Below the pieces are notes generated by a model. That model was not told the DNA's origin. It saw only the letters and a list, made by a program, of their open reading frames with translations, and searched no databases. The translations under genes and the position numbers were made by a program. A stretch of DNA of 64,000 nucleotides from Aeoliella straminimaris (lineage in GTDB: Bacteria > Planctomycetota > Planctomycetia > Pirellulales > Lacipirellulaceae). Shown in pieces: positions 1 to 8,177 of this stretch. Location: the NCBI RefSeq assembly GCF_024054565.1, contig NZ_JAMXLR010000006.1:186001-250000 (forward strand). Reading direction: 5' to 3'. The first letter of the stretch is position 1, and each line of letters opens with the position of its first letter.

Positions 1-72
1 GGGCAGGTTGTCGACACCCCCTGCGACCCCTGCGCCCAGCACTAGCGGTCGCTCAGGGTTAGGGGCAGTGGA

Positions 73-132
73 TTCTCCCATGTGAGTTTGTCCTTCAACA
101 CAAGGTGAAAGGACAAACTCACATGAGGAGGA
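73..132 (+). promoter_or_regulatory. Hairpin that sequesters the ribosome binding site of the Gp88-like gene
   Basis: A perfect 17-bp inverted repeat (79-95 with 109-125) encloses a 13-base loop, CAACACAAGGTGA. After one unpaired A at 126 the helix continues, pairing the Shine-Dalgarno GGAGGA (127-132) with the pyrimidine run at 73-78. The start codon follows three bases later. A folded transcript would therefore hide the ribosome binding site. The same architecture, with a loop sharing its last seven bases except one, occurs before the small gene at 3699. Both pairings are seen directly; the regulatory role is inferred. Confidence 0.7.
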
Positions 133-135
133 CAC

Positions 136-1128
136 ATGCAGCCAGCGACAAACCAAGCAAAACCATCGCGACTCGCTCTCTTTCCTAGCGGCGACCCCAA
201 TACGGCATTCGGCCATCTATCGCCAGCAGAGATCCTGAAAACGTACGGCCATCCGCGCTACCTGCTCAGTTCCTCGGCCAAGGCCAAGAAATGCCTGCTG
301 GTCCGGGTGCTCACGCGGATTCTGTACCTGACATCTGGGCTGTTTTGTTCGCACGCCGACTCGTGCCTCTACAGTTGCCTGGCCCACACGTCCGGAAGAA
401 TGCCGATGGCCGACTGCGTTCGTACGCGGGACCAACGCACGGCCTTGTACCTAGAGTCGCCGGAGCTTTTCATCAAACGACTGCATGCGGAAATCGCCTT
501 GCATGAAGTCGAAGCCAATCGCCGCGGGCTGCAATCTGCGGTGCGACTCAACGGCGGTAGCGACCTTCTCTGGGAACGTCGTCACCGCGAATTATTCTTC
601 GCCGCGCCCGATACGCAGTTCTTCGACTACACCAAAATTCCCGTCCGCATGAATCGTTTTCTGGCGGGCGAGATGCCGGACAATTACCACCTGACGTTTT
701 CGGCAGGAGACGCCAACCACGACCAGGCTAAGCGAGTCTTGGACAAGGGTGGCAACGTGGCGGTCGTATTCTGGCCGGAGCTGCCAATTAACTGGTGGGG
801 CTTTCCGGTGCTGGACGGTGACACGCACGACGCCCGATTCTTGGACCCGGCCGGCTCGATCGTCGGCCTCCGCGCCAAGGGGGTGGCACGCGTCGACCTG
901 GCGGGCTTCGTCGTGCGGCCCTGTCCGGAGTGCAACGACGGCAGCGAACTCGTCTTGGAATCGATGCACGAGGATACGCACCGACACACTTGCCATCGGT
1001 GCCGACGCTGTCGCTACCAACTACGTTCTCGCTGGATGGCGCCGCGACGACGACACAAAGACCAGCTCGTTCAGTCAAAACGCCGCGAGGTTGTAGTAGC
1101 TCAATGCAGCAATGCGAAAGCCGCTTAA
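136..1128 (+). CDS. Gp88-like phage/plasmid protein with Cys cluster and C-terminal zinc ribbon
   Basis: The 330-residue product resembles the gene-product-88 family known from phages and plasmids, whose function is not established. The features seen are a Cys cluster near residues 70-82 (CSHADSCLYSC), a central AVRLNGGSDLLWE segment and a following FFDYTKIPVRM segment. The C-terminal part carries paired CPEC and CHRC/RC motifs that could bind zinc. The start at 136 is chosen because GGAGGA lies just upstream. It is the first gene of a collinear set (methyltransferase, unknown, primase). Family assignment is by motif recognition and is moderately sure; the biochemical role is unknown. Confidence 0.6.
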   Translation: MQPATNQAKPSRLALFPSGDPNTAFGHLSPAEILKTYGHPRYLLSSSAKAKKCLLVRVLTRILYLTSGLFCSHADSCLYSCLAHTSGRMPMADCVRTRDQRTALYLESPELFIKRLHAEIALHEVEANRRGLQSAVRLNGGSDLLWERRHRELFFAAPDTQFFDYTKIPVRMNRFLAGEMPDNYHLTFSAGDANHDQAKRVLDKGGNVAVVFWPELPINWWGFPVLDGDTHDARFLDPAGSIVGLRAKGVARVDLAGFVVRPCPECNDGSELVLESMHEDTHRHTCHRCRRCRYQLRSRWMAPRRRHKDQLVQSKRREVVVAQCSNAKAA

Positions 1129-1161
1129 AGAGTTTATTAAACGTTACATGGAGGAACCAAC

Positions 1162-1875
1162 ATGCCAACAATCAACGTCCCACTTGCCATTCCCGAGACA
1201 ACCAGTCCAGTCCCGACGCTCGCGAGCGTGCATGTCGAAGGGGGCCGCGGCGATTACGGCGACCCCAACTACCGCGGCAACTGCTCGGGCCTGCTGATTC
1301 GTGACCTGGTGGCGTACTTTCGCCCGCGAAACCTGCTCGATCCGATGCAGGGCGGCGGCACTGCCGGCGACGTCGCCCGGTCGCTCGGCATTGACTATCA
1401 GGGTTTCGACCTCAAAACCGGCTTCGACGCGGCCGACGCCCGTAGCTTTGACGGCCTTGGCGGGTTCGACATGGTGTGGCTGCACCCACCCTATCACGAC
1501 CTGATTCGTTACAGCGACGACCCGCGGTGTCTATCGCGGTCCAGTTCGCTCACCGAATTCTGTGACAAACTCGCCGGTGTCCTGGCCAACTGCCGCGACG
1601 TCTTGACCCAGCGAGGACACTTGGTCGTGCTGATGGGCGATATCACCCGTCGCGGCAACTACTATGCCTTGCCGTTTCATGCTTGGCGGCTGGCCACTGA
1701 ACTTGGGATGGAACTCGCCTGCCCGGAGATAGTCCGCCTCAGCCATGGGGCGACGTCGACCGCTAGGACGTACCGGTTCTCGTTCATCCCCCGGGTCCAC
1801 GACGTTTGTCTCGTGTTACGGCGAAGAGCTTCGAAAACAGCTCCAGTCGCTCAGCAGCAAGGAGGTGCGATATGA
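1162..1875 (+). CDS. Orphan SAM-dependent DNA methyltransferase
   Basis: This 237-residue protein carries a SAM-binding loop DPMQGGGTAG (about residues 60-69) and, downstream, a catalytic HPPY tetrapeptide in WLHPPYH (about 106-112). HPPY replaces the usual D/N/S-PP-Y of amino-methyltransferases acting on adenine N6 or cytosine N4. The order, SAM loop before catalytic motif, is that of the alpha/gamma-type enzymes. No restriction endonuclease lies next to it, so it may protect the element from host restriction. GGAGG precedes the ATG, and its TGA overlaps the next gene's ATG, indicating translational coupling. The H instead of D in the catalytic motif is a mild oddity. Confidence 0.7.
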   Translation: MPTINVPLAIPETTSPVPTLASVHVEGGRGDYGDPNYRGNCSGLLIRDLVAYFRPRNLLDPMQGGGTAGDVARSLGIDYQGFDLKTGFDAADARSFDGLGGFDMVWLHPPYHDLIRYSDDPRCLSRSSSLTEFCDKLAGVLANCRDVLTQRGHLVVLMGDITRRGNYYALPFHAWRLATELGMELACPEIVRLSHGATSTARTYRFSFIPRVHDVCLVLRRRASKTAPVAQQQGGAI

Positions 1876-2357
1876 CACGGTCGGACGATACAACTGAGAA
1901 CCGCATCTGCTACAAGGTATGGCTTGAGATTGAGCGACACGACGAACTCACCGACGCGAGCGAGACCCTAGACGCACCGGGAGGCGCCCTGGCGAAGTTT
2001 GCGACGTATGACGAGGCGTACGCCTTCGCCACTGCAGTCACGAACGCGCACGCCACGACATCACTCAGACGTTGTATGCAGCTATCAGTTGCCCAGGGAC
2101 AAGCAGGCGCATTTCCGCAAGACCCACGAGCTGCAGAATGGATGCGACCCTACCCGATAGCGTCGGTCACCAAGAACGACTTGCTAATTCGGTTTTCGCG
2201 CGAAGAGATCGACGGCCTAGACTACCGGGACCTTGAGAAACTCGCTCGGCGGATGGCAGACGCCTACATCCAGCGGTCGTTTTGGGAGGACCTGGAGTCC
2301 TTTGTGAGAGAGTTGCTCGAGGAACATGGGAAGACCTGCTTTGCGGAGGAGGACTAA
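1872..2357 (+). CDS. Hypothetical protein, translationally coupled
   Basis: I do not recognise this 161-residue acidic, soluble protein. The start at 1872 is chosen because AAGGAGG lies seven bases upstream and the ATG overlaps the methyltransferase stop as ATGA; a longer reading frame begins at 1806 but lacks such a site. No membrane segment or signal peptide is visible. The C-terminal half is predicted helical by composition (FSREEIDGLDYRDLEKLARR, then a run of E/L residues). Its stop overlaps the primase start as TAATG, so it belongs to the same transcript and may serve the same replication or maintenance function. Confidence 0.6.
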   Translation: MTRSDDTTENRICYKVWLEIERHDELTDASETLDAPGGALAKFATYDEAYAFATAVTNAHATTSLRRCMQLSVAQGQAGAFPQDPRAAEWMRPYPIASVTKNDLLIRFSREEIDGLDYRDLEKLARRMADAYIQRSFWEDLESFVRELLEEHGKTCFAEED

Positions 2358-3304
2358 TGTCTCTCCCCCCGACGCCTTCCAGTTCGGCCCGCGAAGCGCT
2401 CCGCCAGTTCCTGGCGGCGCTCTACGACCCACGCGACCTGGTTGAGGTGCGTCCCATTGAGATTTGGGACGGCCCGACCGGACGCGAAAGTCGGCCGCTG
2501 TCCGCCATGCGCCGGTGGCTTTCGCCCGCGGAGCTGCTCTCATCAATGGCTGAGCTCTATGCTCTCAATTTGGACCGCAACGCGAACATCTTCATGGGAG
2601 TTAACCCGCGGAAAGCGGCAGGTGGCGGCACAAAGCACAGCGTCGAGCGGTGTCGTTGCGTGTGGGCGGAGGTCGATCGCGTGTCGGCGGAAGGAGCAGC
2701 CCTGGCTTGGCGACAGGCCCGATTGCCCACACCATCAATCGTTGTCGCCAGCGGTAACGGCGTACATGGTTATTGGTTGTTGGACGAGCCGCTTTGGTTC
2801 CCAACTCTCCCTTCGCGGCGGCGATTTGAGTCCATGCTCAAGACGCTCTATCGCGACCTAAAAGCCGACGCGACCAGCGACGTCTCACGACTGCTACGGC
2901 TCCCGGGGTTTTGGAACGTAAAGAACCGCCGCCACGGCTCCCGGCCGCTTCCCTGCACCCTCGTTCATTGCCGCAGCGGCTTACGCTATCCGCTACACAC
3001 ATTTGACCGGTGGATGCAGAAGAAGCCCCGTGCAACAACGTCGCCGCCAAGCGGCAAGGCAACCACATCGATCAACGACGTCCGCGTTCAGCAATTGACA
3101 GCCCGGCTCGACCTAGACGTCGCAGACCGCAGTGCACGAGATTTTGCGATTATCTGCGAGCTGCTGCGATTGGGCCTCACAAAGCGAGACATCTGGCCGC
3201 TCGTCCGTGACAAGAGCAAGTTCCGCTGCCGCGGTCGTGACTACTTTCTCCGCACCGTCTACAACGCTGCGTTCCACGCCGACTACCTAGCGGCGCTCGA
3301 CTGA
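2357..3304 (+). CDS. RepB-type archaeo-eukaryotic-like primase
   Basis: The 315-residue product matches the layout of RepB-like DNA primases of mobile elements. It shows an acidic strand VWAEVD (about 110-115), a GNGVHGYWLLDEP segment with the conserved His, and a DVSRLLRLPGFWNVK segment near 190. Together these form the metal- and nucleotide-binding site of the archaeo-eukaryotic primase fold. The C-terminal 100 residues are an Arg/Lys-rich helical region. It would prime replication of the element. GGAGGA precedes the ATG, which overlaps the preceding stop by one base; an earlier in-frame start at 2282 is unlikely because of this coupling. No separate helicase gene is seen beside it. Confidence 0.72.
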   Translation: MSLPPTPSSSAREALRQFLAALYDPRDLVEVRPIEIWDGPTGRESRPLSAMRRWLSPAELLSSMAELYALNLDRNANIFMGVNPRKAAGGGTKHSVERCRCVWAEVDRVSAEGAALAWRQARLPTPSIVVASGNGVHGYWLLDEPLWFPTLPSRRRFESMLKTLYRDLKADATSDVSRLLRLPGFWNVKNRRHGSRPLPCTLVHCRSGLRYPLHTFDRWMQKKPRATTSPPSGKATTSINDVRVQQLTARLDLDVADRSARDFAIICELLRLGLTKRDIWPLVRDKSKFRCRGRDYFLRTVYNAAFHADYLAALD

Positions 3305-3510
3305 AAAGACGGCCGTCGTCGCACGCCCGTACACCAGTGTTGCGCGTTCGCATCTGCCTGCGCCGGTCTTCAAGCCCCGCTCTCCTCGATTGCGTTGTCG
3401 GTGGCAGCTTCTCCAAGCCGAGTTTCTCGCACGCCGCAGATGACGATCGAGTCCTCAACTCGCTTGGGACGCTAATTGTTCGTGCTGTTGTACAAGCGTG
3501 TCTCCTGGGT
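3305..3510. other. Intergenic stretch before the structured leader
   Basis: No gene can be supported between the primase stop and the long hairpin. The stretch presumably holds the promoter of the small downstream gene, but I see no convincing -35/-10 pair. Confidence 0.4.
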
Positions 3511-3621
3511 GCCCTGAGCCCGCAAGCGGCGTAAACCGGAGCCGCAAGACCGTGCCAGGCAAAGCCTGTCACTTGTCTTGCAAGCTCCGGTTTTGTTTTG
3601 CCGCTTGCGAAGGCCCAGGGC
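3511..3621 (+). repeat. Long single hairpin in the leader of the 3699 gene
   Basis: Almost the whole 111-base stretch folds on itself. The pairs are 3511-3520 with 3612-3621 (nine of ten), 3521-3530 with 3600-3609 (perfect), 3533-3542 with 3584-3593 (perfect), 3544-3550 with 3575-3581 (perfect), and an apical 3552-3560/3564-3572 stem closing an AAA loop. No open reading frame fits. It ends three bases before the Shine-Dalgarno-blocking hairpin of the next gene. It could be a structured 5' leader, a small RNA, or a folded replication or recombination site. Confidence 0.65.
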
Positions 3622-3624
3622 CTT

Positions 3625-3693
3625 CCTCCTTTGGTCACGAGGATTGCTCCTTCAGCCGGAGGTGAAAGGAGCAATCCTGAAACCAAATGGAGG
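3625..3693 (+). promoter_or_regulatory. Hairpin that sequesters the ribosome binding site of the 3699 gene
   Basis: A perfect 13-bp inner stem (3640-3652 with 3666-3678) closes a 13-base loop, CAGCCGGAGGTGA. After a small internal loop, 3630-3635 pairs with 3682-3687. Past a single bulged T (3688), the Shine-Dalgarno GGAGG (3689-3693) pairs fully with CCTCC (3625-3629). The loop length, the loop 3' half (AGGTGA preceded by G or A), the closing TCCTT/AAGGA and the one-base bulge before the Shine-Dalgarno all repeat the structure at 73-132, while most stem bases differ by compensated changes. Confidence 0.7.
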
Positions 3694-3698
3694 AAAAA

Positions 3699-4013
3699 AT
3701 GGGAAACACGCAAGACAACAGACAAACACCATTTCGCAAGCGAGTCGGACGATTGAACGTCACCGTCTTCGAGAACGTGAGCAAGAAGGGCGAAATCTAC
3801 TTCAGCACCTACATCCAGCGCCGCTACGAAACGAACGGCACTTGGAAAGAAGGGCCGCTATCGGAGTTCGACCTCGACGACCTGCCCGTAGCCACGCAGA
3901 TGGCGCAGCAGTACATCGCCAACCAGAAGGCCAAGTACAGTAAGCAACAGCTGCCGCAACCAGCAGACCCGAGTTGGGTTGCCGATACGCACGAGCCGAA
4001 AGCAGCCGCCTAA
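3699..4013 (+). CDS. Small conserved-looking hypothetical protein behind a structured leader
   Basis: The 104-residue product is basic and soluble, with a probable beta-rich core (LNVTVFENVSKKGEIYFS) followed by an aromatic/charged segment (RRYETNGTWKEG) and a helix. Such a layout is common in small plasmid proteins, but I cannot name a family. Start 3699 is preferred over an in-frame ATG at 3687 because GGAGG (3689-3693) sits at proper spacing only for 3699. The gene has its own leader with two hairpins and its own terminator, so it is a monocistronic, probably tightly controlled unit. Its position between the primase and mobilization genes suggests a role in element maintenance. Confidence 0.6.
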   Translation: MGNTQDNRQTPFRKRVGRLNVTVFENVSKKGEIYFSTYIQRRYETNGTWKEGPLSEFDLDDLPVATQMAQQYIANQKAKYSKQQLPQPADPSWVADTHEPKAAA

Positions 4014-4020
4014 AACTTTC

Positions 4021-4055
4021 CAGCCCGTCGGGTTCGCTCGACGGGCTGCTTTTAC
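4021..4055 (+). terminator. Rho-independent terminator
   Basis: A 10-bp GC-rich stem (4021-4030 with 4039-4048, CAGCCCGTCG with CGACGGGCTG) is followed by a T-rich run. It ends the transcript of the preceding small gene. Confidence 0.75.
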
Positions 4056-4072
4056 TTTTGAGGAGTAACGCC

Positions 4073-4378
4073 ATGTCAACAACAAACCTGGACAACCAAG
4101 CCCAAACACGCGAGCTACACCCGCTCACGCGGCGGCTACTTCAGCCGATGCGAGTGGAGCCTAGTTCGCCGTCAGCCGAGTACTCGCTGGTCCTGTGCCT
4201 CCTCGACCGAGCCGTACGTGACCTGAGTGCCGCGGATGCAACAACCTCCCGCTCGGCTCGCCAGTGGTTCGAATCTTGTAGCCAAGAGAGCTTCGCTTTT
4301 CAGTCGGTCTGCGACCTGTTGGACTTGAGCGGAGATTTCATTCGCCGCATTCTTCGCCGAGCCTCGCTATTGAAGTAG
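4073..4378 (+). CDS. Small hypothetical protein with C-terminal helical motif
   Basis: The 101-residue product starts at the ATG behind GAGGAG; an earlier in-frame start at 3974 would lie inside the upstream gene and terminator. The second half, with ARQWFES, FAFQSVCDLLDLS and FIRRILRR, resembles a helical motif seen in small hypothetical proteins of planctomycetes and deltaproteobacteria, where a conserved W and a VC-x-x-L-x-L core precede an I/L-R-R-x-L end. No function is known to me. It is transcribed separately from the previous gene because a terminator lies between them. Confidence 0.5.
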   Translation: MSTTNLDNQAQTRELHPLTRRLLQPMRVEPSSPSAEYSLVLCLLDRAVRDLSAADATTSRSARQWFESCSQESFAFQSVCDLLDLSGDFIRRILRRASLLK

Positions 4379-4889
4379 CGTCTCTACACCGGGGTCCTGC
4401 GGTTCAGCCTAGCAAGCCGCCGCAGGAACCGCTTGCCTTCTAAGTACCCTTTGGTCGCTTCCAATTCTCGACTCCGCCCACAATTGTCCCTTCTTGCAGC
4501 TTCGTCCACCATGCTAACACCCTTCGCCACCTTCCCATCGCATCCTGCCTCCTCGACGGCTCTGCCTTCCCCTGCCGTACTGCCACTCGCTTCTCTCCGC
4601 TCCTAAGTCGCTGCTCTTACTCCTGCTAATCGCCAGCCTTGTAGGTCCCCCCGCAACTTGTGCCCTCATTCTCCACGTTTCCACCACCTATCGCCGCCCA
4701 TTCCTGACCCGTCTCATTCTTTGTTCTCTCTATACACCTGATGCACCAAAGGTGCACTTTTTCGGAATCCGCCGCAAAGTTTTCCAAGAATACGTGCCTC
4801 AATAGGCTGTCGGGCGGTCGACCAACATTCCACAAGCGGTGACCACGCGGTGCTAACTCCTTACGCAACAACGTTCTACGGAATCTACC
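4379..4889. other. Gene-free stretch upstream of the mobilization genes; possible oriT region
   Basis: No coding sequence can be supported here. The base composition is richer in C/T runs than in the neighbouring genes. One perfect short inverted repeat, TGCACC-AAA-GGTGCA at 4742-4756, is followed by CTTTTT. It could be a weak terminator, an operator or part of a transfer origin, since transfer origins usually lie next to relaxase genes. This is inference from position. Confidence 0.35.
4742..4756. repeat. Short perfect inverted repeat
   Basis: TGCACC and GGTGCA flank an AAA loop and are followed by five T residues. It lies 130 bases upstream of the mobilization genes and could be an oriT repeat, an operator or a weak terminator. 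Confidence 0.4.
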
Positions 4890-5315
4890 ATGTCAGCCAC
4901 CAAAATTAGTTTCAGCCTCAACTCCGAGGAGGGTATCGAGGTTCTCCAGCAGGCCGCCACGGCAGCCGGCGCGAAGAGCGAAAGCCTCCACGCCAAACAG
5001 ATCGTCATGGCAAGTCTCGGCCAAACCGACCAAGCGCCAGATCTATCCGGACACTTGGAAGACGTGTTTCGAGAGACGATCGCTTTGAGACGGCAAATCG
5101 ATGGGCTCCGGCAGATAGTGAACGATGGCGTAACACAACTTGCTGCACAGGTCGCCTCTTCGCAGTCTGCCGTTACGGACAGAGAAGCCGTCACCCGGGA
5201 AGATCTGCGCAACGCGCTTTTTCTCGTGCTGCTTGAGAAGAATCCAAGCTCTCAAGAAGAAGCGGGCCAAATAGCGGCAGCGGCGGTGCCACTTCGAAAG
5301 GCTGAGCCTCGCTAA
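4890..5315 (+). CDS. Probable relaxosome accessory protein
   Basis: The 141-residue product lies directly upstream of the relaxase. It begins with a strand-like segment (KISFSLNSEEGIEVLQQAA) that could form a ribbon or small DNA-binding domain, continues with a coiled-coil-like region (LEDVFRETIALRRQIDGLRQIV) and ends in a charged helix. Accessory DNA-binding proteins that help relaxases nick at the transfer origin often have this size and position. I recognise no specific family. A 49-base gap separates it from the relaxase start, so the two are probably cotranscribed. The role is inferred from context only. Confidence 0.5.
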   Translation: MSATKISFSLNSEEGIEVLQQAATAAGAKSESLHAKQIVMASLGQTDQAPDLSGHLEDVFRETIALRRQIDGLRQIVNDGVTQLAAQVASSQSAVTDREAVTREDLRNALFLVLLEKNPSSQEEAGQIAAAAVPLRKAEPR

Positions 5316-5364
5316 CGGCGCCAACGCAAACTGGCTTCATTCCTTGCTAATTCGGACTACTCAC

Positions 5365-8151
5365 GTGCTTTCCATCGCTCACATGTCGCTCGGCTCCGAC
5401 AGCTACTACCTCAGACTCTCGGCCGAAGACTATTACCTCGAAGGCGGCGAACCACCGGGGCGTTGGCTAGGAGGCGGAGCCCGCGCTTTGGGCCTGTCGG
5501 GGAACGTGGCGGCAGACCAGCTGAAGGCGTTTTTTACCGGCTATGGGCTGGACGGTGAAGCACTCGTGCGCAACGCGGGGATAACCACGGGAAAGCTCAA
5601 GCGCAAACCTGGCTGGGACCTCACCTTCTCCGCGCCCAAGTCGGTAAGCCTGCTTTGGTCCCAACTCGACGAAAATAGTCGCCGCAAAATCCAGGAGGCG
5701 CAATTAATAGCCGTCGAGCGGGCGCTGTCATTCGTCGAAGAGCGAGCAACTTTCGCACGACGCGGTCGCGGCGGGGACGAGCGCATTGCGGCAAAGCTGG
5801 TGGCCGCGGCTTTTGAGCACAGCACGAGCCGAGCCCTCGACCCACAGCTGCACACGCACTGCCTGCTACTGAACTTGGGAGTCTGCGACGATGGTAAGAT
5901 CCGCGCCCTGCTGAGCAAGCCGTTCTATCACAACAAAATGCTTGCTGGCGCTGTCTATCGACTGGAGCTAGCGCACCGCTTGAACCACACGCTAGGACTG
6001 GAGACTTTTCGCAAAGACTCGTGCTTTGAGGTTGCAGGCGTGCCCGATGAAGTGCTCACGCATTTTTCAAAACGCCGCCAGCAAATTGAAACCGAGCTTG
6101 GCGAGATGGGCGTCGACACTGCCAGTGCTGCCGCCTATGCCACATTGAAGACTCGGCAAGTCAAAGACCTAGTTCCTCCCCGCCGAGAGCTCCTGCAAAG
6201 ATGGAAGCACGAAGCCCTGCGGGAAGGATTTGGCGCCGCTCATGCGAGGCGGCTGGTCGGGGGCGATATCGAGCCGCCGCAGCCTGCGGCGACTATTCGT
6301 CGCGCTCTTCACGCAGCCATCGCCAGAGTGGAAAGCAACCGCAGTTATACTTCTTCGAATAAGCTTCTGCTGGAGACGGCTCACCAACTGCAGGGAAGCG
6401 GCGTTCCGCCGGACGAACTCTTTCGTCGCTTTGAAGAAGAGGTGCAACAAGCGCCTGGTCTAAGGAAGCTGGGCGTCCGGAATGGAATCAGCTACCTGGC
6501 CACCGAAAGGCAACTGAGGTCTGAACGCGGGCTCTTAGACACAGTCGCCAAGCTCCAGGAACGGCGGCTCGCCCCAATTGCCGAACGGTTTGTCGACGAG
6601 CTACTTACAAAGTCAGTCATAATTGGACCCCAGGTGGGCAAAAAGACGGCTATTACGTTGAGCGACGAACAACAGCAGGCCGTTCGCCATCTGGTTCTCG
6701 GCGACAGCCCGCTTAAGGTCGTTACCGGAATCGCTGGCTCCGGCAAGACGGCCATGCTGGCTGCGACACGGCAAGCATTCGAACGGGCAGGCTATCAAGT
6801 AATTGGGGCGACGCCGACCCACCGAGCGCGACAAGAGCTGGCAAACGGCGCTGGGATTGATAGCGACACGATTCGCAAGCGGCTGTTGCAGCTTTACCCT
6901 ACGAGCGACTACCTCCTGCGACATCACGCTCGTCAACTGGTCCGAGCTGCACGGCGATGGCGAACTCATTTGCCCGATCAACTGAAGCTCTCTCACAAGA
7001 CAGTGCTCGTGGTCGATGAAGCGAGTATGGCAGCGACAGAGGATATGCGCCGGTTGCTGCAAGCGGTTCATGATCAGGGAGGGCGCATCGTGTTTGTCGG
7101 CGATGACCGGCAATTGCCCCCCGTCGGACCCGGCGGCGCGTTCGGAGCCATCATCCGGCGTGTTGGCAGCGTCGATCTCACCGACGTTACCAGGCAGCGA
7201 GAGCCGTGGGCCCGACAAGCGACCCAGTCGATTGCCACCGGCGATGTGGAAAGCTTCTTAACTGCCTACGCGAGCAATGGCTGGCTAACCACGGAAAAAG
7301 ACCGCCAGTCTTTAGAGCGGTCGCTGCTCAGCGACTGGCAAGCAGCGGGTGGAGCCGCTGCGCCAGAGCAGCATATTATCGCGGCTTCGACCAACGAGCA
7401 GGTCGACCGTTACAACTCCGCCGCGCAGCAGCTGCGGCTTGAAGCCGGCCTGCTCGGTAAACATGAAAGCCTCGACTATGGCAGCGAATGCTTCTACGCC
7501 GGAGACCGAGTCACTATTCAAAAAAACTCTCGTAAGCTCCGCGTCTACAACGGCGACACCGGAACCATCCTGGCGGTGAAGGATTGGGGCTGGACCAAGG
7601 CGGTCGCCATTCGATTAGACCTCCCCGAGCGGACGCTGGCCGCCCAAACGAAAGAAGTCCTCAAACATACGGCAGTTCAGTTGCTCCGCGCCGCCAGAAA
7701 ACGAAAGACGTATCGCTACGACCCTGATGCATACGACATCCGCATCGTCCCGATCCGCACGCTGCTCGGCAATTCCAAGTTTGCGGATTGCAGTCAGCCC
7801 GGTCAACGACCCGCCATCCGATTAGCGTATGCGTTCACGACTCACAAACTTCAAGGGGCCACGGTGGATCACACGTACGTGGCGCTGGGCGACTCGATGA
7901 CCGATCGGGAGATGTCGTACGTGCAAGGATCGCGACATCATAAGTCGCTACAGCTGTACGCCACGGAAGCAGCCGCAGGGGAAACGCTCACCGAACTCGC
8001 CAAGACGCGCGAAGCGCCCAACAACCCAGATCAAGGCGACGAACAGTCTCAACAGTTCGCCGATTCACCGCTCGCCAAAGAGATGCTGCGCTCCCGCCGG
8101 CATTCTTTAGCGCACGACATGGAGCATGACGAGCTTCCCATTTCCCCATAG
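5365..8151 (+). CDS. MobF-type relaxase with C-terminal RecD/TraI-like helicase
   Basis: The 928-residue protein starts conjugative transfer by nicking DNA and unwinding it. The N-terminus reads MLSIAHM from a GTG, as MobF relaxases do, followed by two tyrosine pairs (Y14-Y15 and Y23-Y24), the likely nucleophiles. The three-histidine metal site is His152, His163 and His165 (DPQLHTH). The helicase half carries Walker A GIAGSGKT near 455, Walker B VVDEASM, GDDRQLPPVGPGGAF, and a late TTHKLQGATVDHTYVALG motif. A TTG at 5344 is a possible but less family-like start. All catalytic residues appear present, so it is likely functional. Confidence 0.93.
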   Translation: MLSIAHMSLGSDSYYLRLSAEDYYLEGGEPPGRWLGGGARALGLSGNVAADQLKAFFTGYGLDGEALVRNAGITTGKLKRKPGWDLTFSAPKSVSLLWSQLDENSRRKIQEAQLIAVERALSFVEERATFARRGRGGDERIAAKLVAAAFEHSTSRALDPQLHTHCLLLNLGVCDDGKIRALLSKPFYHNKMLAGAVYRLELAHRLNHTLGLETFRKDSCFEVAGVPDEVLTHFSKRRQQIETELGEMGVDTASAAAYATLKTRQVKDLVPPRRELLQRWKHEALREGFGAAHARRLVGGDIEPPQPAATIRRALHAAIARVESNRSYTSSNKLLLETAHQLQGSGVPPDELFRRFEEEVQQAPGLRKLGVRNGISYLATERQLRSERGLLDTVAKLQERRLAPIAERFVDELLTKSVIIGPQVGKKTAITLSDEQQQAVRHLVLGDSPLKVVTGIAGSGKTAMLAATRQAFERAGYQVIGATPTHRARQELANGAGIDSDTIRKRLLQLYPTSDYLLRHHARQLVRAARRWRTHLPDQLKLSHKTVLVVDEASMAATEDMRRLLQAVHDQGGRIVFVGDDRQLPPVGPGGAFGAIIRRVGSVDLTDVTRQREPWARQATQSIATGDVESFLTAYASNGWLTTEKDRQSLERSLLSDWQAAGGAAAPEQHIIAASTNEQVDRYNSAAQQLRLEAGLLGKHESLDYGSECFYAGDRVTIQKNSRKLRVYNGDTGTILAVKDWGWTKAVAIRLDLPERTLAAQTKEVLKHTAVQLLRAARKRKTYRYDPDAYDIRIVPIRTLLGNSKFADCSQPGQRPAIRLAYAFTTHKLQGATVDHTYVALGDSMTDREMSYVQGSRHHKSLQLYATEAAAGETLTELAKTREAPNNPDQGDEQSQQFADSPLAKEMLRSRRHSLAHDMEHDELPISP

Positions 8152-8177
8152 CCCAAAGATTTTCGCCGGACAGTTCT

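Noticed and set aside
4626..4871. An 81-codon minus-strand frame upstream of the mobilization genes
   Set aside because: No ribosome binding site, no domain and atypical composition; the stretch is better regarded as a possible transfer-origin region.
6613..7218. A 201-codon minus-strand frame inside the relaxase gene
   Set aside because: It is a shadow of the helicase coding sequence, which has all catalytic motifs.
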